A DNA stretch of 5,351 bases from Oxalobacter formigenes. GTDB taxonomy: Bacteria; Pseudomonadota; Gammaproteobacteria; Burkholderiales; Burkholderiaceae_D. The stretch spans positions 1 to 5,351 of the forward strand of contig JAHYZB010000091.1 in assembly GCA_019424645.1 (NCBI GenBank). Direction: 5' to 3'. Positions within the stretch are counted from its first letter, which is position 1. Each line of letters starts with the position of its first letter. Below the pieces are notes generated by a model that saw nothing but the letters and a program-made list of their open reading frames with translations, was not told the DNA's origin and searched no databases. The position numbers were made by a program, and so were the translations under genes. Shown here piece after piece: positions 1 to 5,351 of this stretch.

Positions 1-825
1 CTGATGCAGGAAATGGCAAAAAAATCCGTCGTCATGCTGGGCGAAACGCACGACATCGCCGAAGTCCATCGCTGGCAATTGCATGTGGCCGCCTCGATTT
101 ATGCCTTGCGTCCCCACATGATGATGGGCTTCGAAATGTTCCCACGGCGCCTTCAAGCCGTTCTTGATGAATGGGTGGACGGGAAACTGGACACGAAAAC
201 CTTTCTTGAAAAATCGGAATGGCTCGGTGTATGGGGATTCCCGGCTGAGCTTTACCTTCCGCTCTTCCATTTCTGCCGGCAAAACAAGATCCGGATGCTG
301 GCACTGAACTGTTACCGCGAACTGGTCACCCGTGTCGGCAAACTGGGATGGGACGCCATCCCGGAAACCGAACGCGACGGCCTGACACCTGCCGCGCCCG
401 CAACCGAAGCCTACTATGACCGTCTGGCCGGATACCGAAAGCATGAGCCCAAAGCATCCTCCTCCCCGCCCATGGCAACACCTGACAGGGATCGTTTCAT
501 GCGTGCCATGCAAACATGGGACCGGGCATTTGCCTGCAACATCGCCCATGCCTTAAACGAAATACCGGAAGATAAACCGAAACCGGTCGTCATCGGCATC
601 ATCGGACGCGGCCATCTTGAATACGGTCAGGGCACCCCTTACCAGCTGTCCGATCTCGGAATAAGCGATACGGCTGTCCTGCTGACATCAGACGAAGAGC
701 AGTGGTTCCCCGAACCTGACCGGAAAATGGCTGATGCCGTTTTCCGTATCGACATGCCCGAACCCCGGGCTGACCGGATAGCCATGCCGAAAAACAGTGA
801 AAGCCGGAAAAACCAAAATGAATAA
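1..825 (+). CDS. ChaN family haem-binding-type protein, 5' end missing
   Basis: The frame is open from the left edge, so the gene probably starts upstream; the first ATG in the window is at 4. Counting from it, 273 residues are visible. A GETHD motif at residues 13-17 and an FEMF block at 43-46 open the domain, and GRGHLEYG at 201-208 closes it. These are the conserved His/Glu positions of the ChaN family (DUF399, related to the Tiki/EreA fold). Known members are outer-membrane lipoproteins; Campylobacter ChaN binds haem and has been linked to iron uptake. The motif lies only about 12 residues from the first visible Met, so a signal peptide and lipobox would lie outside the window and cannot be checked. 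The stop codon overlaps the start of the downstream ABC transporter by 8 bases, which suggests an operon with coupled translation. The family call is strong; a haem role is inferred from relatives. Confidence 0.85.
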   Translation: MMQEMAKKSVVMLGETHDIAEVHRWQLHVAASIYALRPHMMMGFEMFPRRLQAVLDEWVDGKLDTKTFLEKSEWLGVWGFPAELYLPLFHFCRQNKIRMLALNCYRELVTRVGKLGWDAIPETERDGLTPAAPATEAYYDRLAGYRKHEPKASSSPPMATPDRDRFMRAMQTWDRAFACNIAHALNEIPEDKPKPVVIGIIGRGHLEYGQGTPYQLSDLGISDTAVLLTSDEEQWFPEPDRKMADAVFRIDMPEPRADRIAMPKNSESRKNQNE

Positions 826-2548
826 CACCCTAAAACGTATCGCCTCCCTGACCACCCTCTGCATCAGGGGGCCGGGAGGCAAAATCGGCATTCTTTACTG
901 CATCATCGTATTGGCTCTGAATCTTGTCGAAATCCAGCTGGCACTGAAAATGATCACCTGGAACAAGGACTTTTTCAGCGCACTGGAAAAATACGATGCA
1001 CAGGCCGCGCTCTGGCAAATCGGTGTTTTCGCCGTCATTACGCTTGCCAGTGCCTCCCAGTACCTGATCGCCACCTATATCCGCCAGCTCGTCCAGATCC
1101 GTTGGAGAACCACTCTGACGCAGGCTTCACTGGAACGCTGGTTCTCCAACAAGGCCTACTGGCACCTGAATACGGACGAAAACTCGCCACTGGACAACCC
1201 CGACCAGCGAATTTCGGAAGACTGCCGGATTTTCGTCGACAGGCTGACCGGAAAAGTCCTTGACCTCTTCACCGGCCTTGTCGGGCTGACTACCTATATC
1301 GCCCTGCTCTGGAAACTCTCGGCTTTCCCGATCTCCTTTACGCTCTTCGGGACAGACATTACCATTGAACATTACCTAGTCTGGGCGGCTCCGATCTACG
1401 TCCTCATTTCCAGCGGCCTGACCCACTGGATGGGCGCACCCCTGATGAAACTGAACGTCATCCAGCAGCATCGTGAAGCCGATATGCGTTTTGCACTCGC
1501 CCGGTTGCGTGAGTCGAAAGAAGCTGTTGCCCTCGAAAACGGTGAAAAAGCGGAACGCGACATCATCGACCGGCGATACAAGCGCATCCTTGAAAACTGG
1601 CGTCACCGGATCAACCGTGAATTCATTCTGGGCATTTTCACGCGCCCGTATTACATGACCGTCCTGCGTATTCCTCTCTTTCTGGCCTTCCCTGCCTACA
1701 TGATGGGCTACGTCGCCCTCGGCGGTCTCATGCAGCTCGGTTCGGCGTTCACAAGGCTTGTCACGACCCTGTCATGGTTCATCTTTTCGTACAAGGAACT
1801 GGCCGAGCTGTCCGCCACCGCCAACCGTCTGGCTTCCTTTATGGATCAGGCTGAGGAAATCGGCAAATCACCCTCCCCGATCACATGGAACAGTTCTTCC
1901 GACGACAAGTTGCGTATCCGGAATCTGACCGTACGCGATCCGGCTGGACAGAACCTGCTTCATATTCCTGAACTGGCCGTCAACCGGGGCGAAGCCGTCT
2001 GGATCGACGGTCCATCGGGCATTGGCAAATCAACTCTTCTGAAAACGCTTTCCGGCATATGGCCCCACTGCGATGGGCTGGTCGCACTCCCGAAAGGAAA
2101 AACACTTTTCATGCCACAAAAAGCCTATCTTCCCCTCGGTTCATTGGCTGAATGCATCTGTTATCCCGATCCACCAAAAGACAGCAGCCAGATCCGCGAA
2201 CTGCTGAAAAATGTCGGCCTGACTTGCCCACGGCATGAAGAACAACTTGAACACGCTGGCGAAATCGGAAGCGAATACCGTTTGTCTGGCGGTGAACAGC
2301 AGCGGCTCATGGTCGCCCGCATCCTTGCCACCCAACCGGAATGGGTCTTTCTGGATGAAGCGACCAGTTCGCTGGACGCTGAAGCTGAAGAACAGCTATA
2401 TCGCCTTTTAAGAACATCGCTTCCACAGACCGGCTTTATCGTGATTGCCCACCGTGAACCGAAAGGACTGGGACAATACCGCCACATCGATCTCTGGGAC
2501 AAACCTCGCAAAACGATGAACGAAGAACTGAAAGCCGCCCTTGCCTGA
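818..2548 (+). CDS. ABC transporter, fused permease and ATPase (YddA / SbmA-BacA-like)
   Basis: A 576-residue half-transporter with an N-terminal membrane domain and a C-terminal nucleotide-binding domain. The membrane part has hydrophobic segments near residues 23-46, 64-88, 148-175, 186-206 and 268-330. Its WNKDFFSAL (48-56) and LDNPDQRISED (125-135) blocks are typical of the ABC_membrane_2 family (YddA, SbmA/BacA, Rv1819c). The ATPase part is intact: Walker A GPSGIGKST at 398-406, Q-loop Gln434, signature LSGGE at 489-493, Walker B VFLDE at 510-514, D-loop SSLD and switch His545. Two copies probably form an inner-membrane dimer. Relatives move peptides, long-chain fatty acids or, for Rv1819c, cobalamin and other hydrophilic compounds; the substrate here is unknown. 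The ATG at 818 was chosen because GGA lies 9 bases upstream. A GTG at 797 would add 7 residues and has no visible ribosome binding site. The gene overlaps the ChaN gene and ends 13 bases before a terminator hairpin. Confidence 0.9.
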   Translation: MNNTLKRIASLTTLCIRGPGGKIGILYCIIVLALNLVEIQLALKMITWNKDFFSALEKYDAQAALWQIGVFAVITLASASQYLIATYIRQLVQIRWRTTLTQASLERWFSNKAYWHLNTDENSPLDNPDQRISEDCRIFVDRLTGKVLDLFTGLVGLTTYIALLWKLSAFPISFTLFGTDITIEHYLVWAAPIYVLISSGLTHWMGAPLMKLNVIQQHREADMRFALARLRESKEAVALENGEKAERDIIDRRYKRILENWRHRINREFILGIFTRPYYMTVLRIPLFLAFPAYMMGYVALGGLMQLGSAFTRLVTTLSWFIFSYKELAELSATANRLASFMDQAEEIGKSPSPITWNSSSDDKLRIRNLTVRDPAGQNLLHIPELAVNRGEAVWIDGPSGIGKSTLLKTLSGIWPHCDGLVALPKGKTLFMPQKAYLPLGSLAECICYPDPPKDSSQIRELLKNVGLTCPRHEEQLEHAGEIGSEYRLSGGEQQRLMVARILATQPEWVFLDEATSSLDAEAEEQLYRLLRTSLPQTGFIVIAHREPKGLGQYRHIDLWDKPRKTMNEELKAALA

Positions 2549-2561
2549 ATTTCGGGAACAT

Positions 2562-2594
2562 TAAAAAATGCAGGCGCAATGCCTGCATTTTTTA
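2562..2594. terminator. Bidirectional intrinsic terminator between convergent genes
   Basis: A perfect inverted repeat with a 14-bp stem (2562-2575 pairing with 2581-2594) and a 5-base loop GCAAT. The core is ATGCAGGC / GCCTGCAT, with six A on the left arm and six T on the right arm, so either strand's RNA forms a hairpin ending in a U tract. It starts 13 bases after the ABC transporter stop and ends 18 bases before the prmC stop. It can therefore end both converging transcription units. The rest of the 64-base gap holds nothing else recognisable. Confidence 0.92.
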
Positions 2595-2612
2595 TTGAAA
2601 CATTCCGGAATT

Positions 2613-3491
2613 CTATTTTGTGAACCGGCCGCCACTGACCCGCTCGATACCGGCCAGATCCTTCCAGCTTTGCACGTCATGAAATCCTTTTCCATGCAAC
2701 ATCTCTCTCACTGCTTCGGCCTGATCGTAACCGTGTTCCATCAACAGCCAGCCGTTTTCATTCAGAAAACCGGGAGCACCTGAAACCAGAATCCGCAAGG
2801 CAGACAAGCCATCGGCACGATCCGTCAGAGCACCCACCGGTTCAAAACGCAAATCCCCTTTTTGCAGATGATCGTCTTTCGAATCGATATATGGCGGATT
2901 GGACACAATCACATCGAAGGTTTCATTCCGGTTTTTCAAAGCGTCGAACCAGCTTCCCGCACTGAACCGGACAGTCTGTTTCCCTTTCAACAAAGCCAGC
3001 GCATTATGCGTCGCCATGTTCAGTGCCCTTTCCGACACATCCGTCGCAAAAACATGTGCAGTCGGCCGCTCACTGGCAATGGCAATCGCTATCGCCCCTG
3101 AACCCGTTCCCATATCCACGACTTTTCCGCCATCCGGCAGCCGTTCCAGAGCCAGCTCGACCAGCAATTCTGTCTCCGGGCGGGGAATCAGTACATCAGG
3201 ACTCACAGCGAAAGACAAGCCGAAAAATTCGCGCTTCCCTGTAATATAGGCAACCGGCTCCCCTTTCATCCGTCTTGAAATAAGGCCAGAAAGGGCTTTC
3301 GCCTGTTCAGGCGTCAATGAATGATCCGAATGGGTAATCAGTTTGACCCGTGAAAAGCCGATAGCATGTTCCAAAAGAATCCTCAATTCCGGCGGATCAA
3401 GCGGCACAATGGAAAAAAGCGACTGGATCGTCATGCCCGCTTCAATGTCAGGCATATGTTCAGCGCTCACGACAGGATTTTCAAAAGACAT
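2613..3491 (-). CDS. prmC: Release factor glutamine N5-methyltransferase PrmC (HemK)
   Basis: A 292-residue cytoplasmic enzyme that uses S-adenosylmethionine to methylate the side-chain amide of the GGQ glutamine in RF1 and RF2, which speeds peptide release at stop codons. The N-terminal helical domain (about 20-90) recognises the release factor. The IPRPETE block (102-108) leads into the Rossmann-fold methyltransferase: motif I DMGTGSG at 126-132, acidic motif II residue Asp151, and the catalytic NPPY at 198-201, which is the family signature. Length is slightly above the E. coli enzyme (277), with extra residues at the N terminus; Met13 or Met20 are possible alternative starts. I kept the first ATG because AAGGGA (3501-3506) lies 9 bases upstream as a ribosome binding site, inside the end of dsbB. 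The gene follows dsbB by 6 bases and its substrate RF1 is encoded just beyond, consistent with one transcription unit. Confidence 0.96.
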   Translation of the reverse strand: MSFENPVVSAEHMPDIEAGMTIQSLFSIVPLDPPELRILLEHAIGFSRVKLITHSDHSLTPEQAKALSGLISRRMKGEPVAYITGKREFFGLSFAVSPDVLIPRPETELLVELALERLPDGGKVVDMGTGSGAIAIAIASERPTAHVFATDVSERALNMATHNALALLKGKQTVRFSAGSWFDALKNRNETFDVIVSNPPYIDSKDDHLQKGDLRFEPVGALTDRADGLSALRILVSGAPGFLNENGWLLMEHGYDQAEAVREMLHGKGFHDVQSWKDLAGIERVSGGRFTK

Positions 3492-3497
3492 AAAAGA

Positions 3498-3962
3498 TTA
3501 TCCCTTACGCATGATCCGGACAAAGACCACGGCAAAGATAAAGAACCACATGAGCGACCATTGAGGAGGAGTCAGGCCGATAATCGGCTCTACAAAATCA
3601 CTGCAAAGACTTTCGGAACGAAACAGAACCGGCATTGCCTTCGCTGTCCACAAACTATTGATCGCCTGCTCAAGTGGATCGCGACCGCACTGGATATCCG
3701 GATGATTGACAACCCATAACTGGTAAGTCGCCAGTCCCATTCCAATCAGGGAAACGATAAAAGCGAGAAAAGCGGTAAAACGCAGTTTTTTCGTCAGCAA
3801 TCCCGCTACACAGCAGATGGCCACACCAAGAAAGGCATAGCGCTGCAAGACGCACATCGGACACGGCAGTACTTTCCAGACAAGCTGGAGATACAGTGCA
3901 AACAGAATAAATCCGATGCACAGAAATGAAATGGCAATGAAAATATGTCGGGATCTCATCAT
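3498..3962 (-). CDS. dsbB: Disulfide bond formation protein DsbB
   Basis: A 154-residue inner-membrane quinone reductase that reoxidises periplasmic DsbA and passes the electrons to ubiquinone. Four hydrophobic segments are visible near residues 7-28, 42-56, 62-83 and 135-150. The first periplasmic loop carries the CPMC redox pair (Cys34, Cys37) followed by QR (40-41). The second loop carries the other pair (Cys92 and Cys120), and the downstream PPQW (132-135) matches the PQW of E. coli DsbB. All four catalytic cysteines are therefore present. Cys15, Cys50 and Cys51 are additional. The reading frame stays open upstream into prfA, but the ATG at 3962 (or the adjacent one at 3959) gives a normal length and starts just before the first membrane helix. 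Neither has a visible ribosome binding site. The last codons contain the ribosome binding site of prmC, so the two are probably co-transcribed. No dsbA lies in the window. Confidence 0.93.
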   Translation of the reverse strand: MMRSRHIFIAISFLCIGFILFALYLQLVWKVLPCPMCVLQRYAFLGVAICCVAGLLTKKLRFTAFLAFIVSLIGMGLATYQLWVVNHPDIQCGRDPLEQAINSLWTAKAMPVLFRSESLCSDFVEPIIGLTPPQWSLMWFFIFAVVFVRIMRKG

Positions 3963-3969
3963 GATCAGA

Positions 3970-3998
3970 CTTATACTACCCAATCCATGACCGGGCAA
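3970..3998 (-). promoter_or_regulatory. Possible sigma-70 promoter for dsbB-prmC
   Basis: On the minus strand, TTGCCC (3993-3998, 4 of 6 to the -35 consensus) and TATAAG (3970-3975, 5 of 6 to the -10 consensus) are separated by exactly 17 bases. The -10 box ends only 7 bases before the dsbB ATG, so a start site at the usual distance would give a leaderless or nearly leaderless mRNA. That fits the lack of a ribosome binding site but could equally mean the match is chance. It lies in the 91-base gap between dsbB and prfA, in which I see no terminator. Confidence 0.35.
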
Positions 3999-4053
3999 CT
4001 GCTTCGTCCGCTTTTCGTCAAATAAGTGGCACCGGCTTGATTTTCGGCAAAAA

Positions 4054-5136
4054 TCAGGCTCCTTCCGCCATTTCCGCCAGGAGTTCGGCACGATGTTCCG
4101 CCGCCAGCGCATTCACCAGTTCATCCATATCCCCATCCATAATGAACTCAAGCTTGTACAGCGTCAGATTGATGCGGTGGTCGGTGACACGTCCCTGCGG
4201 ATAATTGTATGTCCGGATACGTTCACTGCGATCACCGGAACCAATCAGGCTCTTGCGGGTGGCCGCTTCCTTAGCATGTTGTTCCTGCATCTGCCTGTCC
4301 TTGATGCGGGCAGCCAGAACCTGCATGGCCTGCGCCTTGTTCTTGTGCTGGCTGCGGTCATCCTGACACTCAACCACGATCCCTGTCGGAAAATGCGTGA
4401 TCCGTATCGCGGAATCCGTCTTGTTGATATGCTGGCCGCCCGCACCCGACGCGCGGTAAGTGTCGATCCTGATATCTGCCGGATTGATATGCACGTCGCT
4501 GACATCGTCCGCTTCAGGCATCACGGCAACCGTACAGGCAGAAGTATGGATACGCCCCTGCGTTTCCGTCACCGGAACACGCTGCACCCGATGGCCGCCC
4601 GATTCGAATTTCAGTCTTGAATAAACATCGCTGCCGATCAGGCGAACGATCACTTCACGATATCCGCCCAATTCCGATTCAGACGCTGAAACGATCTCGA
4701 CCTTCCAGCGGTTCTTTTCGGCATAACGCGTATACATGCGGAGCAGATCGGCTGCGAACAGAGCCGATTCATCTCCACCCGTACCGGCACGGATTTCAAG
4801 AAAAATATTCTTGTCGTCATTGGGATCTTTCGGCAAAAGCATGAGCTGCAAATCGTCCCCGATTGCCGTCATCTTCTCTTCTGCCGCCGATATTTCTTCC
4901 TGTGCGAAATCCTTCATCTCAGGATCGGCGAGCATTTCCTGAGCTGCCTCTACATCCCGCTGAACCTGTACATAATCATTGTATAAAGCGACAACAGGTC
5001 CCAGTTCTGCGTGCTCTTTGGAGAGTTTCCGGTAATTATCCTGATTGGACGCCACATCGGGCTGCATCAGCAATTCATCGATCTCTGTGAGGCGGTTTGC
5101 CAGCTGCTCCAGTTTGGCCAGCATTGATGGTTTCAT
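4054..5136 (-). CDS. prfA: Peptide chain release factor 1 (RF1)
   Basis: A 360-residue class I release factor that recognises UAA and UAG in the ribosomal A site and triggers hydrolysis of peptidyl-tRNA. The order is an N-terminal helical domain (about 1-105), the PCRF region with RAGTGGDESALFA (116-128), the stop-codon reading tripeptide PVT at 188-190 (the PxT pattern of RF1; RF2 has SPF), and the GGQ loop GAGGQ at 231-235. Starting at the ATG at 5136 gives exactly the E. coli length and puts the methylated glutamine at position 235 as in E. coli RF1, and the first residues MKPS match that protein. An in-frame ATG at 5142 would add two residues; neither has a strong ribosome binding site. 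PrmC, encoded two genes downstream, is the enzyme that methylates Gln235. The sequence closely resembles Burkholderiales RF1. No frameshift is seen; prfB would be elsewhere. Confidence 0.97.
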   Translation of the reverse strand: MKPSMLAKLEQLANRLTEIDELLMQPDVASNQDNYRKLSKEHAELGPVVALYNDYVQVQRDVEAAQEMLADPEMKDFAQEEISAAEEKMTAIGDDLQLMLLPKDPNDDKNIFLEIRAGTGGDESALFAADLLRMYTRYAEKNRWKVEIVSASESELGGYREVIVRLIGSDVYSRLKFESGGHRVQRVPVTETQGRIHTSACTVAVMPEADDVSDVHINPADIRIDTYRASGAGGQHINKTDSAIRITHFPTGIVVECQDDRSQHKNKAQAMQVLAARIKDRQMQEQHAKEAATRKSLIGSGDRSERIRTYNYPQGRVTDHRINLTLYKLEFIMDGDMDELVNALAAEHRAELLAEMAEGA

Positions 5137-5144
5137 TGTCATTG

Positions 5145-5218
5145 AAAAAAGTCGCTCAAGCTACGGCAATCGGAATAAGCGGACATTATAAATGAACAGT
5201 ACCCATCCATTAAGCGAC
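5145..5218 (-). repeat. Long-range inverted repeat ending in a U tract before prfA
   Basis: On the minus strand GTCGCTTAA (5210-5218) can pair over 9 positions, one of them G-U, with TTGAGCGAC (5151-5159). The right arm is followed at once by six T (5145-5150), just upstream of the prfA start. The shape is that of a terminator, but the loop is 50 bases, much larger than usual. It could weakly end read-through from the response regulator gene. It could also be a chance pairing. Confidence 0.3.
5185..5213 (-). promoter_or_regulatory. Probable promoter for prfA
   Basis: On the minus strand a perfect TATAAT -10 box (5185-5190) is preceded at 17 bases by a weak -35 candidate TTAATG (5208-5213, 3 of 6 matches). 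Transcription would begin near 5178 and leave a leader of about 42 bases before the prfA ATG at 5136. The position, in the spacer between the response regulator stop and prfA, is what one expects for a prfA promoter. The -35 box is poor, so an activator or strong upstream contacts may be needed if the site is real. Confidence 0.5.
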
Positions 5219-5256
5219 AAACCCGATTAAATACAGTTTTGATATGCAAACAGAGA

Positions 5257-5351
5257 TTAAACAGCCGTTAACTGATACCCGAAGCCATAAACCTGTTGCA
5301 GTGAAAAGCCGTTCTTTTCATTCAGTCCGAGTTTATTGCGCACTCTTGATA
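5257..5351 (-). CDS. OmpR/PhoB-family response regulator, C-terminal end only
   Basis: The last 30 codons of a gene that enters from the right edge on the minus strand and stops at TAA (5257-5259). The translation contains SRVRNKLGL, then QQVYGFGYQLTAV at the C terminus. This is the pattern of the end of a winged-helix output domain of OmpR/PhoB response regulators: a recognition-helix segment with VRNKL, then the hairpin V-x-G-x-GY-x-L. Such proteins bind DNA after phosphorylation by a partner histidine kinase. The receiver domain and any kinase gene lie outside the window, so the regulated pathway cannot be named. It points the same way as prfA, 120 bases upstream of it; no strong hairpin terminator directly follows its stop. 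The fragment is short, but the motif spacing is distinctive. Confidence 0.75.
   Translation of the reverse strand, partial: SRVRNKLGLNEKNGFSLQQVYGFGYQLTAV

Noticed and set aside
797..817. GTG start for the ABC transporter, 7 codons upstream of the ATG
   Set aside because: No ribosome binding site is visible before the GTG, while GGA is well placed before the ATG at 818. The longer form is not excluded.
2161..2511. A 116-codon minus-strand frame opposite the ABC ATPase domain
   Set aside because: It is antisense to Walker A-to-H-loop coding sequence, and its Arg/Ser-rich translation is typical of an antisense shadow.
2568..2783. A short plus-strand frame starting in the terminator hairpin
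   Set aside because: It starts inside the hairpin and then runs antisense through the 3' end of prmC, with no family resemblance.
2899..3249. Open frames on the plus strand inside prmC
   Set aside because: They are antisense to the conserved methyltransferase motifs and show no domain or credible ribosome binding site.
3963..4112. A 50-residue N-terminal extension of the dsbB reading frame, overlapping prfA
   Set aside because: It is rich in Arg, Lys and Trp, does not resemble DsbB, and reads through the end of prfA in another frame. Starting at 3962 gives the normal family length and puts the first membrane helix at the N terminus.
4093..4620. A 175-codon open frame on the plus strand inside prfA
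   Set aside because: It lies wholly opposite a strongly conserved RF1 sequence, and its translation shows no recognisable domain. It is best explained as a shadow of the real gene.
5142..5142. Alternative prfA start two codons upstream
   Set aside because: Starting at 5136 gives 360 residues and puts the GGQ glutamine at 235, matching E. coli RF1. The upstream ATG has no better ribosome binding site.
1..5351. Search by eye for tRNAs, CRISPR repeats, insertion sequence ends, phage genes or a defence system
   Set aside because: Nothing of the kind was found. Genes are tightly packed, and all recognisable products are housekeeping, transport or regulatory proteins.

Overview
The window looks like ordinary chromosomal DNA from a betaproteobacterium, most likely in the order Burkholderiales. 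The main evidence is the release factor RF1, whose GGQ domain and flanking blocks read like Burkholderiales RF1 from memory. The DsbB is of the short (about 154-residue) type. Base composition is near 50% GC, lower than Burkholderia, so a member of Oxalobacteraceae such as an Oxalobacter-like organism is a reasonable guess. That placement is inference; no database comparison was possible.

There are two converging transcription units. On the plus strand, from the left edge to 2548, a ChaN-family protein (5' end cut off by the window) overlaps by 8 bases the start of a one-polypeptide ABC transporter of the YddA / SbmA-BacA-like type. Their overlap suggests coupled translation and a shared envelope-related job, perhaps uptake of a cofactor or peptide. 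A perfect hairpin with A and T tracts on either side (2562-2594) separates this unit from the opposing one and can terminate transcription in both directions.

On the minus strand, reading from right to left, are the last 30 codons of an OmpR/PhoB-type response regulator (5257 to the right edge), a 120-base spacer with a consensus -10 box, prfA (RF1), a 91-base spacer, dsbB and prmC. PrmC methylates the GGQ glutamine of RF1, so prfA and prmC form one functional pair in translation termination. dsbB, a membrane protein that reoxidises DsbA, sits between them and ends 6 bases before prmC. The gene normally expected upstream of prfA in this group, hemA, is not there; a response regulator is.

Coding density is high and no gene-free stretch exceeds about 120 bases. 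I see no tRNA, rRNA, CRISPR array, insertion sequence, phage gene or obvious horizontally acquired segment. I found no convincing undescribed system. The points worth a second look are gene-order and regulatory details: the ChaN-ABC pairing, dsbB inside the prfA-prmC pair, and a promoter embedded in a terminator-like inverted repeat ahead of prfA.
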